Shown here in pieces: positions 1 through 7,059 of a DNA stretch of 12,517 nucleotides (position 1 is its first letter; each line of letters begins with the position of its first letter). The DNA comes from Deltaproteobacteria bacterium. GTDB lineage: Bacteria; Desulfobacterota; DSM-4660; Desulfatiglandales; HGW-15. The position numbers and the translations under genes were made by a program. The DNA lies in the NCBI GenBank assembly GCA_016926135.1, contig JAFGPH010000073.1:1-12517 (forward strand), written 5' to 3'. The notes beneath the pieces were generated by a model that saw nothing but the letters and a program-made list of their open reading frames with translations, did no database searches and was not told the DNA's origin.

Positions 1-236
1 GCCTTGGCTGTGCTAGACGGGGAGCTAGCGGTGCCCTGTAGCCCGAAATCCGCTTATGCGGGGTCGAAAGTCCCTGCTGAGAGTCTCCCTCCGGCATGGT
101 TTCCGAGCCGCATCGAGCCACGAGGTGGACCCCACGTGACAGCCGATTACGAACCCCGTCAGGTCCGGAAGGAAGCAGCGGTAAGTAAGGCAGGTTGTGT
201 CGTGGCGCTCTCTGCCTCTTAACCGGGCGGCAAGGA
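1..236 (+). ncRNA. ffs: Signal recognition particle RNA, large type (with Alu-like 5' domain)
   Basis: RNA scaffold of the signal recognition particle, which binds Ffh and targets nascent membrane proteins. The universal Ffh-binding hairpin is present at about 155-185, including the invariant GTCAGGTCCGGAAGGAAGCA. The 5' part (about 9-80) carries GGGGAGCTAGCGGTGCCCTG, which matches from memory the Alu domain of the Bacillus small cytoplasmic RNA, so this is the large rather than the 4.5S form. Long-range pairing supports one molecule: 2-6 with 231-235, 79-83 with 208-212, and 118-123 with 200-205. The 5' end may lie at or before the window edge, and the exact 3' end is inferred only from the closing helix. 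Confidence 0.9.
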
Positions 237-362
237 CATACCGGAGTCCGGGCTCGAACAGGGATGCACGGCCAAGGCTCTGCTTTTCCGACGCCCACCG
301 GAATGATTCATTCCTTACCCCATTCTCAAGAAGTGGCATCGACCCTCTCCGGGAACGTGACC

Positions 363-1181
363 ATGGCGGTAAAGGAGAGCCCTTTGTGGTCCCCCCATGA
401 GGGTGACCCGGAGAAGGAGACCCGCTCCGAAGTCGCCGGGGTCACGGTCCTGCAGTTTCGCAGGCTCTCCGCAGAACCCGGTCTCGTCCATGCCGTCTTT
501 ACCCGGCAGGGAGGTGTAAGTGACCGGCCCTACCACAGCCTCAACACAAGTTACAGTACCGGGGATCATCCGGAGCGGGTGACCCAAAACATCGAGATCA
601 TCCGGGAGGCCATGGCCGCGCGGGAGCTCGTGTTCATGAACCAGGCACACGGCAAATCGATCCTGGTCCTATCCCGTTGCAGCCCGTCCCCGAAAGCCGG
701 ACCGGACCGGAGGGCCGACGCCATGATCACAGACCGTCCCCATACGGCGTTAATGGTCAAGCAGGCGGACTGCCAGGGGGTCATCCTCTATGAGCCTTCA
801 AGAAGAGTTGTCGCTCTGGTCCACTGCGGATGGAGGGGAAATACCCTCAACATCCTCGGATCCGTGGTGGCACGCATGGAATCGGATTTCGGCTGCAGGG
901 CCGGTCGCATGCTCGCTGCCGTCGGCCCGTCCCTGGGCCCCTGCTGCGGAGAGTTCAGGTCGTACAGGCAGATTTTCCCGAAGAGCTTCACGTCCTTCAT
1001 GGTCAGGGAAAGCTATTTCGACCTGTGGCGAATCAGCCGGTGGCAACTCCTGGAGGCCGGACTCGAAGAGGAGAATATCGCGGTGGCCGGGATCTGCACG
1101 CGGTGCAGAACCGACCTGTTCTTCTCTTACAGGGCCGAGGGACTGACGGGAAGGTTCGCGACGGCCGTCATGCTCACCTAG
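363..1181 (+). CDS. pgeF: PgeF/YfiH family protein (laccase-domain, peptidoglycan editing factor)
   Basis: A cytoplasmic zinc protein of the YfiH/LACC1 family. Family members have been described as peptidoglycan-precursor editing enzymes and as purine nucleoside-processing enzymes; the true substrate here is not visible. With the start at 363 it has 272 residues, near the family's usual 240-280. The three metal ligands are visible: His96 in NQAHG, Cys137 in QADC and His154 in HCGWRG. GPSLGPCC (188-195) and the C-terminal FFSYRAE (253-259) are also typical. The reading frame is open back to 195, but that start lies inside the SRP RNA, and the ATG at 303 has no ribosome site. The ATG at 363 is therefore preferred, although its own ribosome site is weak. 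The stop is two bases before a palindromic element. Confidence 0.88.
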   Translation: MAVKESPLWSPHEGDPEKETRSEVAGVTVLQFRRLSAEPGLVHAVFTRQGGVSDRPYHSLNTSYSTGDHPERVTQNIEIIREAMAARELVFMNQAHGKSILVLSRCSPSPKAGPDRRADAMITDRPHTALMVKQADCQGVILYEPSRRVVALVHCGWRGNTLNILGSVVARMESDFGCRAGRMLAAVGPSLGPCCGEFRSYRQIFPKSFTSFMVRESYFDLWRISRWQLLEAGLEEENIAVAGICTRCRTDLFFSYRAEGLTGRFATAVMLT

Positions 1182-1182
1182 T

Positions 1183-1275
1183 GTGGTGTCTCAACGGATC
1201 CTTTACAACGTCCGTGTGTACTCGGGGCGTTCCTGTGGGCACGGCATCATGGTAAAGTCAACGTTGAGACACCAC
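1183..1275. repeat. 93-bp imperfect palindromic element between converging genes
   Basis: Perfect 14-bp inverted arms, GTGGTGTCTCAACG at 1183-1196 and its complement at 1262-1275, enclose further pairs in register: CTTTAC 1201-1206 with GTAAAG 1252-1257, and CCGTG 1212-1216 with CACGG 1240-1244. The whole can fold into one long interrupted hairpin. It begins two bases after the pgeF stop and contains the last codons (VVSQR) and stop of the minus-strand HDOD gene. It could be a miniature inverted-repeat element, a remnant of insertion-sequence ends, or a two-way terminator. I see no convincing target-site duplication and no T-run, so a mobile origin is inferred from symmetry only. Confidence 0.75.
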
Positions 1276-2469
1276 TCTGGCATCTTTTGTTGTCATCCGG
1301 TCGAGCGCCTTCTCCAGCCTCAGGGCCTCATCCAGGATGATGTGGGCGTATTTGCCCCCGTCCGAGGAGGGATCCAGGCTGGTGGCCAGCCTTCTGGCAA
1401 ACCCGCCCACCGCCAGGAGGGGATTCCGGATCTCGTGTGCCACCGCCTGAAGGGTTTGGCTGACCACCTCGCCGTGGCCTTCCAGGTTCTCGAAGGAAGG
1501 GAGCAGGCCATCCGCCTTCCTCTCGTAGTCAGAGATCTTTTCCGAGATCCGGCTGAGGGCCCGGTTGGCCTTTTCCATGATCGTGAGCAGGTCCTTCCCC
1601 CCATCCACTTCCAGTCTCAACTGATTGGCGATCTCCTGCACCTCTTCGAAGGTATGGATCAGAATGTCACTGATCCCTTCCTGATCCAGGTCGTCATAGA
1701 GCGGGCCTTTCTGGAAGAGCTCATCGAAGCGCCCCTCACCGCGAAAGAGAATTTCAGAAAGCCTCCCGGCCTGTTCACAGACCCGGGCAAGGGCCGGGCT
1801 CGATGGATCCTCGGCCGCCGGGCCGTGGAGTCTGAGGCAGATCAGAATGGACTGCGGAAACTTCCATGCCCTGAGCACCACCTCTCCGACCTGCCTGTGA
1901 TCCACGCCGTACGTTTCCTCCTCCCAGGCGAGGGCCTTTTCCATGGATTCCTCAGGGGGTCCCCATCCCCCCCCTTCCCTGGAGACGAGGTCAAAGAGGA
2001 TCAGAAGCCCGATCTCCAGGATGAGGCCCGCAACGAAGGCCTCCTCCGGGCCGCAGGTTTTCATGCGCCGGGCCAGTGATTTTGCCAGCAGGGCCCGATA
2101 GAGGGAGGAGCGCCAGAACTTCTCGTAGTCCAGGTTGCCCACCGTTCCCATGGGGAAGGTATCCCTCAAGGACAGGGAAAGGGCCATCAGTCTCAAACGG
2201 TGAAATCCCACCTTCACGACGGCCTGTTCGAGCGTGGTGACAGGCTGGCGCGAATGGAACAGGGCGCTGTTGGCAAGCCGCAGGAGGCGGACCGCGAGGG
2301 AGGGATCTTTTCTGATCAGATCCGCCAGGTCCTTGGCGGAACAGGCCTCATCAGAGGCCAATTCCACCAGCTTGAGGGCGACGGCCGAGAGGGACGGAAG
2401 GGAACCTTCCACCTCCAGTCGTTTCAGGAGTTCCGCCGCCCGTATGGTCTTCTCGCTTTCATTACCCAT
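1258..2469 (-). CDS. HDOD domain protein with C-terminal HisKA segment, no ATPase domain (probably truncated histidine kinase)
   Basis: A 403-residue signalling protein. Residues about 14-215 form an HDOD domain (PSLSAVALKLVELA, then DLIRKDPSLAVRLLRLANSA). HDOD is a degenerate HD-type domain often used as a scaffold in signalling and gene regulation. A helical linker (about 290-320) leads to a HisKA dimerisation segment with the phospho-acceptor motif AVAHEIRNP (His345) and a second helix ending near 392. A HATPase_c domain should follow, but the protein stops within about ten residues, and its last five residues are encoded by the palindromic element. No ATPase fragment remains, because pgeF ends only 77 bases beyond the stop on the opposite strand. 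The start is 30 bases after the dctM stop with no strong ribosome site, so it is probably translated from the TRAP operon transcript. It may be inactive, or may work as a phosphotransfer or scaffold protein. Confidence 0.82.
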   Translation of the reverse strand: MGNESEKTIRAAELLKRLEVEGSLPSLSAVALKLVELASDEACSAKDLADLIRKDPSLAVRLLRLANSALFHSRQPVTTLEQAVVKVGFHRLRLMALSLSLRDTFPMGTVGNLDYEKFWRSSLYRALLAKSLARRMKTCGPEEAFVAGLILEIGLLILFDLVSREGGGWGPPEESMEKALAWEEETYGVDHRQVGEVVLRAWKFPQSILICLRLHGPAAEDPSSPALARVCEQAGRLSEILFRGEGRFDELFQKGPLYDDLDQEGISDILIHTFEEVQEIANQLRLEVDGGKDLLTIMEKANRALSRISEKISDYERKADGLLPSFENLEGHGEVVSQTLQAVAHEIRNPLLAVGGFARRLATSLDPSSDGGKYAHIILDEALRLEKALDRMTTKDARVVSQR

Positions 2470-2499
2470 GGCGCATCGTTGACGGCAAGAGGCCCGCCC

Positions 2500-3804
2500 T
2501 CACCTCCCCATGGCCCTCGGCAGAAAGAGAGCCAAGTCGGGGAACGCGATCAGGATGACGGTAAAAAAAATCATGGTCAGGAAAAACGGAAGGGTCCCCT
2601 TGAAGACCACATGCATCGGCACCTCCTTCACCAGCCCACTGATAATGAAAACGTTCACCCCGATGGGAGGGGTGATCAGACTCATCTCCATCACCACGGT
2701 GATGACAATGCCGAACCAGATGGGATCAAACCCCAGACCGAGAATCATGGGAAAGACAATGGGCAGGGTGAGCACCATGATCGCCAAGCCCTCCATGATG
2801 CACCCCAGGATCATGTAGGCCACCACCAGTAACCCCATGATGATGTACCTGTTGAGGCCGGCCTCCACGGCGAGGCTCGACAGGTGGCCGGGAATCTGGC
2901 TGAGGGTCAGGAAGTAGCCGAAGATGTGGGCCCCGATGAGGATCAGGAAAACCATGGCCGTGGTGCGGGTCGTCTGGGCCAGGGAATCCTTCAGCACTTT
3001 CCACGTGAGCCTTCCCTTGGCCATCATAATGACAAAGGCGCCAAAAGCCCCGACGCCGGCCGCTTCCGTGGGCGTGAACCAGCCCGTGTAAAGCCCGCCG
3101 ATGACCACGACGAAAAGCACCAGGATGCCCCAGGGTTCTCTGAGGGAGAGAACCCTCTCTTTCAGGGGGTAGCGCGGACCGGGAGGTCCGATCTCGGGGC
3201 TCAGTCTCGCCTGGATGTAGATGGCGAGCATGAAGAGCAAGGTCAGGACCAACCCGGGCAGGACCCCTGCGATGAAAAGGGTTCCGATGGGCTGCTCCGT
3301 CAGAATCCCGTAGATGATCATAACCGTGCTCGGTGGGATCAGGATTCCCAGGGTCCCCCCTGCCGCAACGGAGCCTGTGGCCAGTGCGGGGCTGTACTTG
3401 AAGCGTTTCATTTCAGGGATGGCCACCATACCGAGGGTCGCCGCGGAGGCCAGAGAGGAACCGGAAATGGCTGCGAAGCATGCGCAGGCCCCGATGGTGG
3501 CCATGGCGAGGCCGCCGGGCAGAAATCCGATCCACCGATGCGCGGTGCGGTAGGCCTCCGTCCCCATATTGGAATGATTGGCAAACTGGCCCATGAGCAC
3601 GAAGAGAGGGATCACCGTGAACCCGTAAGAAGCGCTGATCTTGAAGGGTTCGAGGCCCATGAGAGAAAAACTGGGCTTCAGGGAAGTCAGCACCGCAAAC
3701 CCGAGGAAACCCACAACTGCGAAGGCAAACCCTATCTGCATCCGCGACGCGAGCAGCAGGAACAGAAGCACGATACCTAGAATGCCTATGGTGACGGGAC
3801 TCAT
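2500..3804 (-). CDS. dctM: TRAP transporter large permease subunit (DctM family)
   Basis: Inner-membrane ion-coupled permease of a tripartite ATP-independent periplasmic (TRAP) transporter. At 434 residues it has the usual length and hydrophobic profile of DctM (about a dozen membrane segments). Family signatures are visible: ISGSS followed by ASAATLG (113-125), GTLGILIPPS (150-159), and ITPPIGVNVF near the C-terminus, the paired hairpin-loop regions of this fold. Its ATG overlaps the dctQ stop by four bases (ATGA), so the two are translationally coupled. The substrate is set by the binding protein and cannot be read from this subunit. Confidence 0.96.
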   Translation of the reverse strand: MSPVTIGILGIVLLFLLLASRMQIGFAFAVVGFLGFAVLTSLKPSFSLMGLEPFKISASYGFTVIPLFVLMGQFANHSNMGTEAYRTAHRWIGFLPGGLAMATIGACACFAAISGSSLASAATLGMVAIPEMKRFKYSPALATGSVAAGGTLGILIPPSTVMIIYGILTEQPIGTLFIAGVLPGLVLTLLFMLAIYIQARLSPEIGPPGPRYPLKERVLSLREPWGILVLFVVVIGGLYTGWFTPTEAAGVGAFGAFVIMMAKGRLTWKVLKDSLAQTTRTTAMVFLILIGAHIFGYFLTLSQIPGHLSSLAVEAGLNRYIIMGLLVVAYMILGCIMEGLAIMVLTLPIVFPMILGLGFDPIWFGIVITVVMEMSLITPPIGVNVFIISGLVKEVPMHVVFKGTLPFFLTMIFFTVILIAFPDLALFLPRAMGR

Positions 3805-4307
3805 CTCTCCAACGTTTCCCTCAGGGAGGCCAGGAATCGGACAAACAGGGTGAGACTCAGGACCGCGAATCCCAGGACGGCCAGATAGACGAATGGATAT
3901 TTGGGAAGCCAGAGATCCTGGGACACATCGCCTGAAAGCCTCATCTTCCCGGCGTAGACCAGGGTAGACCAGGTGAAAACCGCGCAGAGCAAAAAGCAGA
4001 GGAACTGGGTGATCATGTCCACGGTCGACCTCGTCCTGCGCCCGAACTGAATCATCACCAGGTCCACCCTCACATGCCCATCCATGAATTCCGTGTGGGC
4101 CAGAGAGAAGAAGACGACCAAGGCCAGCATGAATTCACTCAGCTCGACCGTGCCCAGAATGGAGTCGCTGAAGACCTTTCTTCCGAAGACATCCGCCGTG
4201 GTGAGAACCATCATCAGGAACAGGATCACACTGGCCGTCCGGTCCATCCATTCAGACACAAGGGCCGCCCATCTCTCAACGCCTTTTCGCCCGGTCTTCT
4301 CCCCCAT
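3801..4307 (-). CDS. dctQ: TRAP transporter small permease subunit (DctQ family)
   Basis: Small membrane subunit that forms the transport complex with DctM. It has 168 residues from the preferred start at 4307, which sits behind GGAGAGG at good spacing. A longer frame exists upstream, but it would overlap the dctP coding end and adds a non-hydrophobic, low-complexity leader. Four membrane segments are apparent, beginning with ASVILFLMMVLTTADVFGRK, and the amphipathic stretch HTEFMDGHVRVDLV is typical of DctQ. An 86-base gap with two small hairpins separates it from dctP upstream; it overlaps dctM by four bases downstream. Confidence 0.93.
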   Translation of the reverse strand: MGEKTGRKGVERWAALVSEWMDRTASVILFLMMVLTTADVFGRKVFSDSILGTVELSEFMLALVVFFSLAHTEFMDGHVRVDLVMIQFGRRTRSTVDMITQFLCFLLCAVFTWSTLVYAGKMRLSGDVSQDLWLPKYPFVYLAVLGFAVLSLTLFVRFLASLRETLER

Positions 4308-4341
4308 GGAAAGCCTCTCCGGTCGACTCCGGGCCGATCCC

Positions 4342-4370
4342 GAATCCTCAGATTCCAGGACCGGCTCCTG
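4342..4370 (-). other. Two adjacent small hairpins in the dctP-dctQ gap
   Basis: GAATC (4342-4346) pairs with GATTC (4351-4355), and CAGGA (4356-4360) pairs with TCCTG (4366-4370); the hairpins abut without a gap. They follow the dctP stop by about 24 bases and precede the dctQ ribosome site. There is no T-run, so full termination is unlikely. In many transporter operons a stem-loop after the binding-protein gene protects that part of the message and raises the binding protein over the permease; that role is inference here. Confidence 0.4.
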
Positions 4371-4393
4371 TGTCGCAGATCCCCCTACCCCGT

Positions 4394-5422
4394 CTATTTG
4401 TTCCTCCCCGCCGAGCCACGCACGGCATCCAGAATCTCCTTGCCCGGAATGCCCTTCTGGGATACATCCTTCACCCAATCGGCCTCCATGATCTTCACCT
4501 TGTCCTTGAATTTCTGGAGTTCTGAGCCCGTGATCTTCACGATCTTGATGCTGTGTTTGGCGCTGCCCTCCTTTGCGCTGTTTTGATCGTGCTCGTCATA
4601 GACCTTGGCGGCGTGAAGGCCCCAGGCCTTCCCGGAAGCCTGATCGATCGCCTTCTTGGCGGAGTCGGGAAGGGATGCAAATTTCTCCTTGTTCATCACC
4701 ACGGCCATGGGCGACACATAGAAGTCCACCTCCGCGATGTGCTTTACCAGGTCGAAACACCGGAAGTCCGCCAGGGCGCTGAAGGGGGTCAGCATCCCGT
4801 CAATGACCCCTTTCTGGAGGGACACGGTGAGCTCCGAAATGGGCATGCTGACCGGGTTGGCCCCCAGCAGGGTGAGGGCCTTGCTCATGTAAGCCGAGGG
4901 GGCCCGCACCTTAGTCCCCCGGAGCTCTTCCGGCCTGCTCAGGGGCTTCGTGGCCGAGTGGAGTTGGCCGGGCCCGCAGGAGTAAAGCCAGAGTACTTTG
5001 TAGTCCTTGAAGTCGGCTGCAATGTATTTGTCGAAAACATCGTAGATGACCTTTGTGGTATGGACCGCACTGTTGAAAAGGAAGGGGAGATCCAGGGCCG
5101 ACATGCGGACAAAACGGCCAGTCGTATAAGACGGAATGATAAATGCGATATCGGTAATGCCCGCCTTCACCCCATCGGGAAGCTGTGTGGGCCCTCCCAA
5201 GGCGCCCCCGGGGAACACCTTCACGGTCACCTTACCGCCGGTCAGTTCCCCCACTCTTTTGGCAAATGGCTCAAAGGACTTCACGTGTTGCACGTGCATG
5301 GGTGACATGAAATGGGCCAGTTTCAGTTCGATGGTTTGTGCCCGGACGGCCTCTGTATCCGCCACGGCCAGCAGACCCGCCAGAACCCCTGCCAGAACCC
5401 CAAAAAATATCCCCTTCTTCAT
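4394..5422 (-). CDS. dctP: TRAP transporter substrate-binding protein (DctP family)
   Basis: Periplasmic solute-binding protein that delivers an organic acid to DctQM. It has 342 residues from the ATG at 5422, which follows a strong AAGGAGG ribosome site; a longer frame upstream has no such site and would bury the signal peptide. The signal peptide is clear: MKK, a hydrophobic stretch, and a cleavage site after AVRA (residue 28). The mature part matches the DctP fold: LKLAHFMSP start, FPGGALGG, and LRGTKVRAP, whose Arg173 is the likely partner of the substrate carboxylate in this family. It is of the DctP type, not TAXI. It lies 123 bases after the dehalogenase homologue with no terminator between, which suggests that the cargo is that enzyme's substrate; this is inference. 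Confidence 0.95.
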   Translation of the reverse strand: MKKGIFFGVLAGVLAGLLAVADTEAVRAQTIELKLAHFMSPMHVQHVKSFEPFAKRVGELTGGKVTVKVFPGGALGGPTQLPDGVKAGITDIAFIIPSYTTGRFVRMSALDLPFLFNSAVHTTKVIYDVFDKYIAADFKDYKVLWLYSCGPGQLHSATKPLSRPEELRGTKVRAPSAYMSKALTLLGANPVSMPISELTVSLQKGVIDGMLTPFSALADFRCFDLVKHIAEVDFYVSPMAVVMNKEKFASLPDSAKKAIDQASGKAWGLHAAKVYDEHDQNSAKEGSAKHSIKIVKITGSELQKFKDKVKIMEADWVKDVSQKGIPGKEILDAVRGSAGRNK

Positions 5423-5545
5423 TTCCCCCCTCCTTGTTCCAGAGATTGATGTACGATCTGAAAAAGCCTTTTGCCTGTCCCTGTTCAATCCGCACACAGA
5501 TCCCCTGCCGGACGATTCACCACCCCCCTTCCCTTCTTTTCTTCA

Positions 5546-7000
5546 TCACCTTCCGTCGAATCGAGCCCATGTAGGCGGCGCCTTGGCCTTGGGCTTGCTC
5601 CCGTAAAAAATGTCATCCATGACCGAGAAAACCCGCCTGGCCAGCCTGTTTCTGGTGATGAGGGCCACGATGATCCGGTGGGGGAAGGTCCTAGCATGAC
5701 TCCAGGGGCAGACCCTCATGCAGACGTTGCAGTCCGTGCCCACCTTGCCCCAGTATTCGAAACAGGTCTCCTCGTTCAGCTTCCATCGCAAGGTCCCGTT
5801 GACGACCGTCTGTCCCTCCACAGGAATGGATCCGGAGGGACAACAGGCCGAGCACTTCCTGCAGATCTCGCAGAAATCCTCCACCCCGATGTCCACAGGC
5901 TTGTCGGGAACGAGCGGGAGATCGGTCGTCACGGCGCTCAACCGCACCCGGGGACCCAGTTCCTTGGTGATCAGGTATCCGAGCCGGCCCAATTCCCCCA
6001 GACCCGCGTCCACGGCCCAGGGCACCATCAGGCCGTCGTAATGGCGGAGGTGATTGGCGGCGGCTGAGTAGCCCAGGTTGGCGATGAAGCCCGCCACCTG
6101 CGTGGAGATGTAGGCCCCCTTTGCGTAGTTCCCCATGCTCTCCATCATCGTGGGTGTATGGGGTCCGGTGCCGACCAACCTGAAGTCCATCTCCTCGGCA
6201 AAGACGATGGCATACTTGTGCCGGATTTCTATCTCCCTTCCCCAGTCCTCCCAGTTCTCATGGAAGATCTCTCCCCTCCGGGAATAGATCCAGAGGGGGT
6301 TGATCTCCGTGATACCCACGAGGGAGGCCCCCAGGTGCAATACATAGCCCTTTACCCTTTCACTCGCCTCCTCAGGGCTCAGAACGACCTTTTTCGCCTT
6401 CACCTTTTCTTTCAGGAAGAAGTGGGGTTCGGGCGCAACCTTCTCCGGGGTGGACAGGAAGAGACACATGTTCTGAGATGCCAGTGTCATGGCCACGTCA
6501 GGCTCTTCATGAGGCCTGTCGATGGTGCCGGGATGACCGATAGGCCCACCCCTTTCACGTCGGCGCGTATCAAAGGCCTCGTATCCGGGATGCTCTTCGT
6601 AAAATCGCTTGTACTGTTCCGATCCAGGTGGAAGAGAACGGTTCCGTGCAAAGACCTGCTCCCTTTCATCGAACCGCATCACCTCGCCGTGGATGCGGCC
6701 CTTTGTTCCCTGAACGGCCCTCGGATTCGACCCCGTCCTTCTCAGGAAGAAATACGCTCCCGCCCCGCCGAGCACGTAACCGAGAATGAGCAGGAAGAGC
6801 CCCAGTCCCCTATGGAAGAAACCGCAGGCAGCGAGCATGAGAAAGCAAACGAGCAGGGCCAGCATCCCCACGAACTGGAGACCGGCGAAGAGCGATGCCC
6901 TTCTCTCCTGCTCCCATAGGCAGGAGATGAAAAAAGAGAGTCCGATAAAGGCCTGAACGGCCAGAACCAGAGCAGCGATGACAACCAGGACGGTGACCAT
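5546..7000 (-). CDS. Reductive dehalogenase homologue (RdhA-like) with N-terminal three-helix membrane anchor
   Basis: Predicted corrinoid and two-[4Fe-4S] enzyme that removes halogen from an organic substrate by reduction. It has 484 residues. Residues about 3-26, 38-60 and 64-86 are three membrane helices; then comes a polar linker and the RdhA catalytic region from about 205: HLGASLVGITEINPLWIYS, AGFIANLGYSA, VDAGLGELGRLGYLI and VTTDLPLVPDKPVDIGVEDF. Cluster one is Cys377, 380, 383, 387 (CX2CX2CX3CP) and cluster two Cys413, 424, 427, 431 (CX10CX2CX3CP). There is no Tat signal. Positive residues (EQERR, LRRTGSNPR) after helices one and three predict an outside N-terminus and a cytoplasmic catalytic domain. 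The anchor resembles in size and helix number the separate RdhB subunit, which is absent nearby. AGGGGG at good spacing supports the start. QueG was considered and rejected. Confidence 0.85.
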   Translation of the reverse strand: MVTVLVVIAALVLAVQAFIGLSFFISCLWEQERRASLFAGLQFVGMLALLVCFLMLAACGFFHRGLGLFLLILGYVLGGAGAYFFLRRTGSNPRAVQGTKGRIHGEVMRFDEREQVFARNRSLPPGSEQYKRFYEEHPGYEAFDTRRRERGGPIGHPGTIDRPHEEPDVAMTLASQNMCLFLSTPEKVAPEPHFFLKEKVKAKKVVLSPEEASERVKGYVLHLGASLVGITEINPLWIYSRRGEIFHENWEDWGREIEIRHKYAIVFAEEMDFRLVGTGPHTPTMMESMGNYAKGAYISTQVAGFIANLGYSAAANHLRHYDGLMVPWAVDAGLGELGRLGYLITKELGPRVRLSAVTTDLPLVPDKPVDIGVEDFCEICRKCSACCPSGSIPVEGQTVVNGTLRWKLNEETCFEYWGKVGTDCNVCMRVCPWSHARTFPHRIIVALITRNRLARRVFSVMDDIFYGSKPKAKAPPTWARFDGR

Positions 7001-7026
7001 CTTGACCCCCTGTTCCTTACAAAACT

Positions 7027-7057
7027 CCGGCGCGTCAGGCCGGGCAGGTTCCGCCCG
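7027..7057 (-). terminator. Weak terminator or attenuator between the regulator and dehalogenase genes
   Basis: Read on the minus strand just after the regulator stop, CGGGC (7053-7057) can pair with GCCCG (7041-7045). Alternatively CCGGC (7039-7043) can pair with GCCGG (7027-7031) ahead of AGTTTTGT. The two hairpins share bases 7041-7043 and so compete. The second is a short GC stem with a poor T-run, compatible with partial termination before the dehalogenase gene. Stem lengths are only five base pairs, so the function is tentative. Confidence 0.35.
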
Positions 7058-7059
7058 CT

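Noticed and set aside
195..362. A longer N-terminus for the PgeF-family protein, from an upstream start in the same frame
   Set aside because: It would begin inside the SRP RNA, adds 56 residues with no family similarity and lacks a ribosome site. The ATG at 363 gives the usual family length.
1183..2079. A 298-codon open frame antisense to the HDOD gene
   Set aside because: It mirrors a real gene in GC-rich DNA. Its composition is unnatural and no domain is recognisable, whereas the minus strand encodes a clear HDOD-HisKA protein.
2884..3780. A long plus-strand open frame across dctM
   Set aside because: The translation is rich in G, H, E and R with no motif. It is the antisense shadow of an unmistakable membrane permease.
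4308..4478. An extended dctQ start overlapping the end of dctP
   Set aside because: The extension is polar and unlike DctQ, and the start at 4307 has a good ribosome site.
5546..7000. Assignment of this gene as epoxyqueuosine reductase QueG, given queD in the same window
   Set aside because: QueG is soluble and shorter, with a HEAT-like C-terminus. This protein has membrane helices and RdhA-type motifs around AGLGELGR and TDLPL, and it sits in a transporter/regulator operon far from queD on the other strand.
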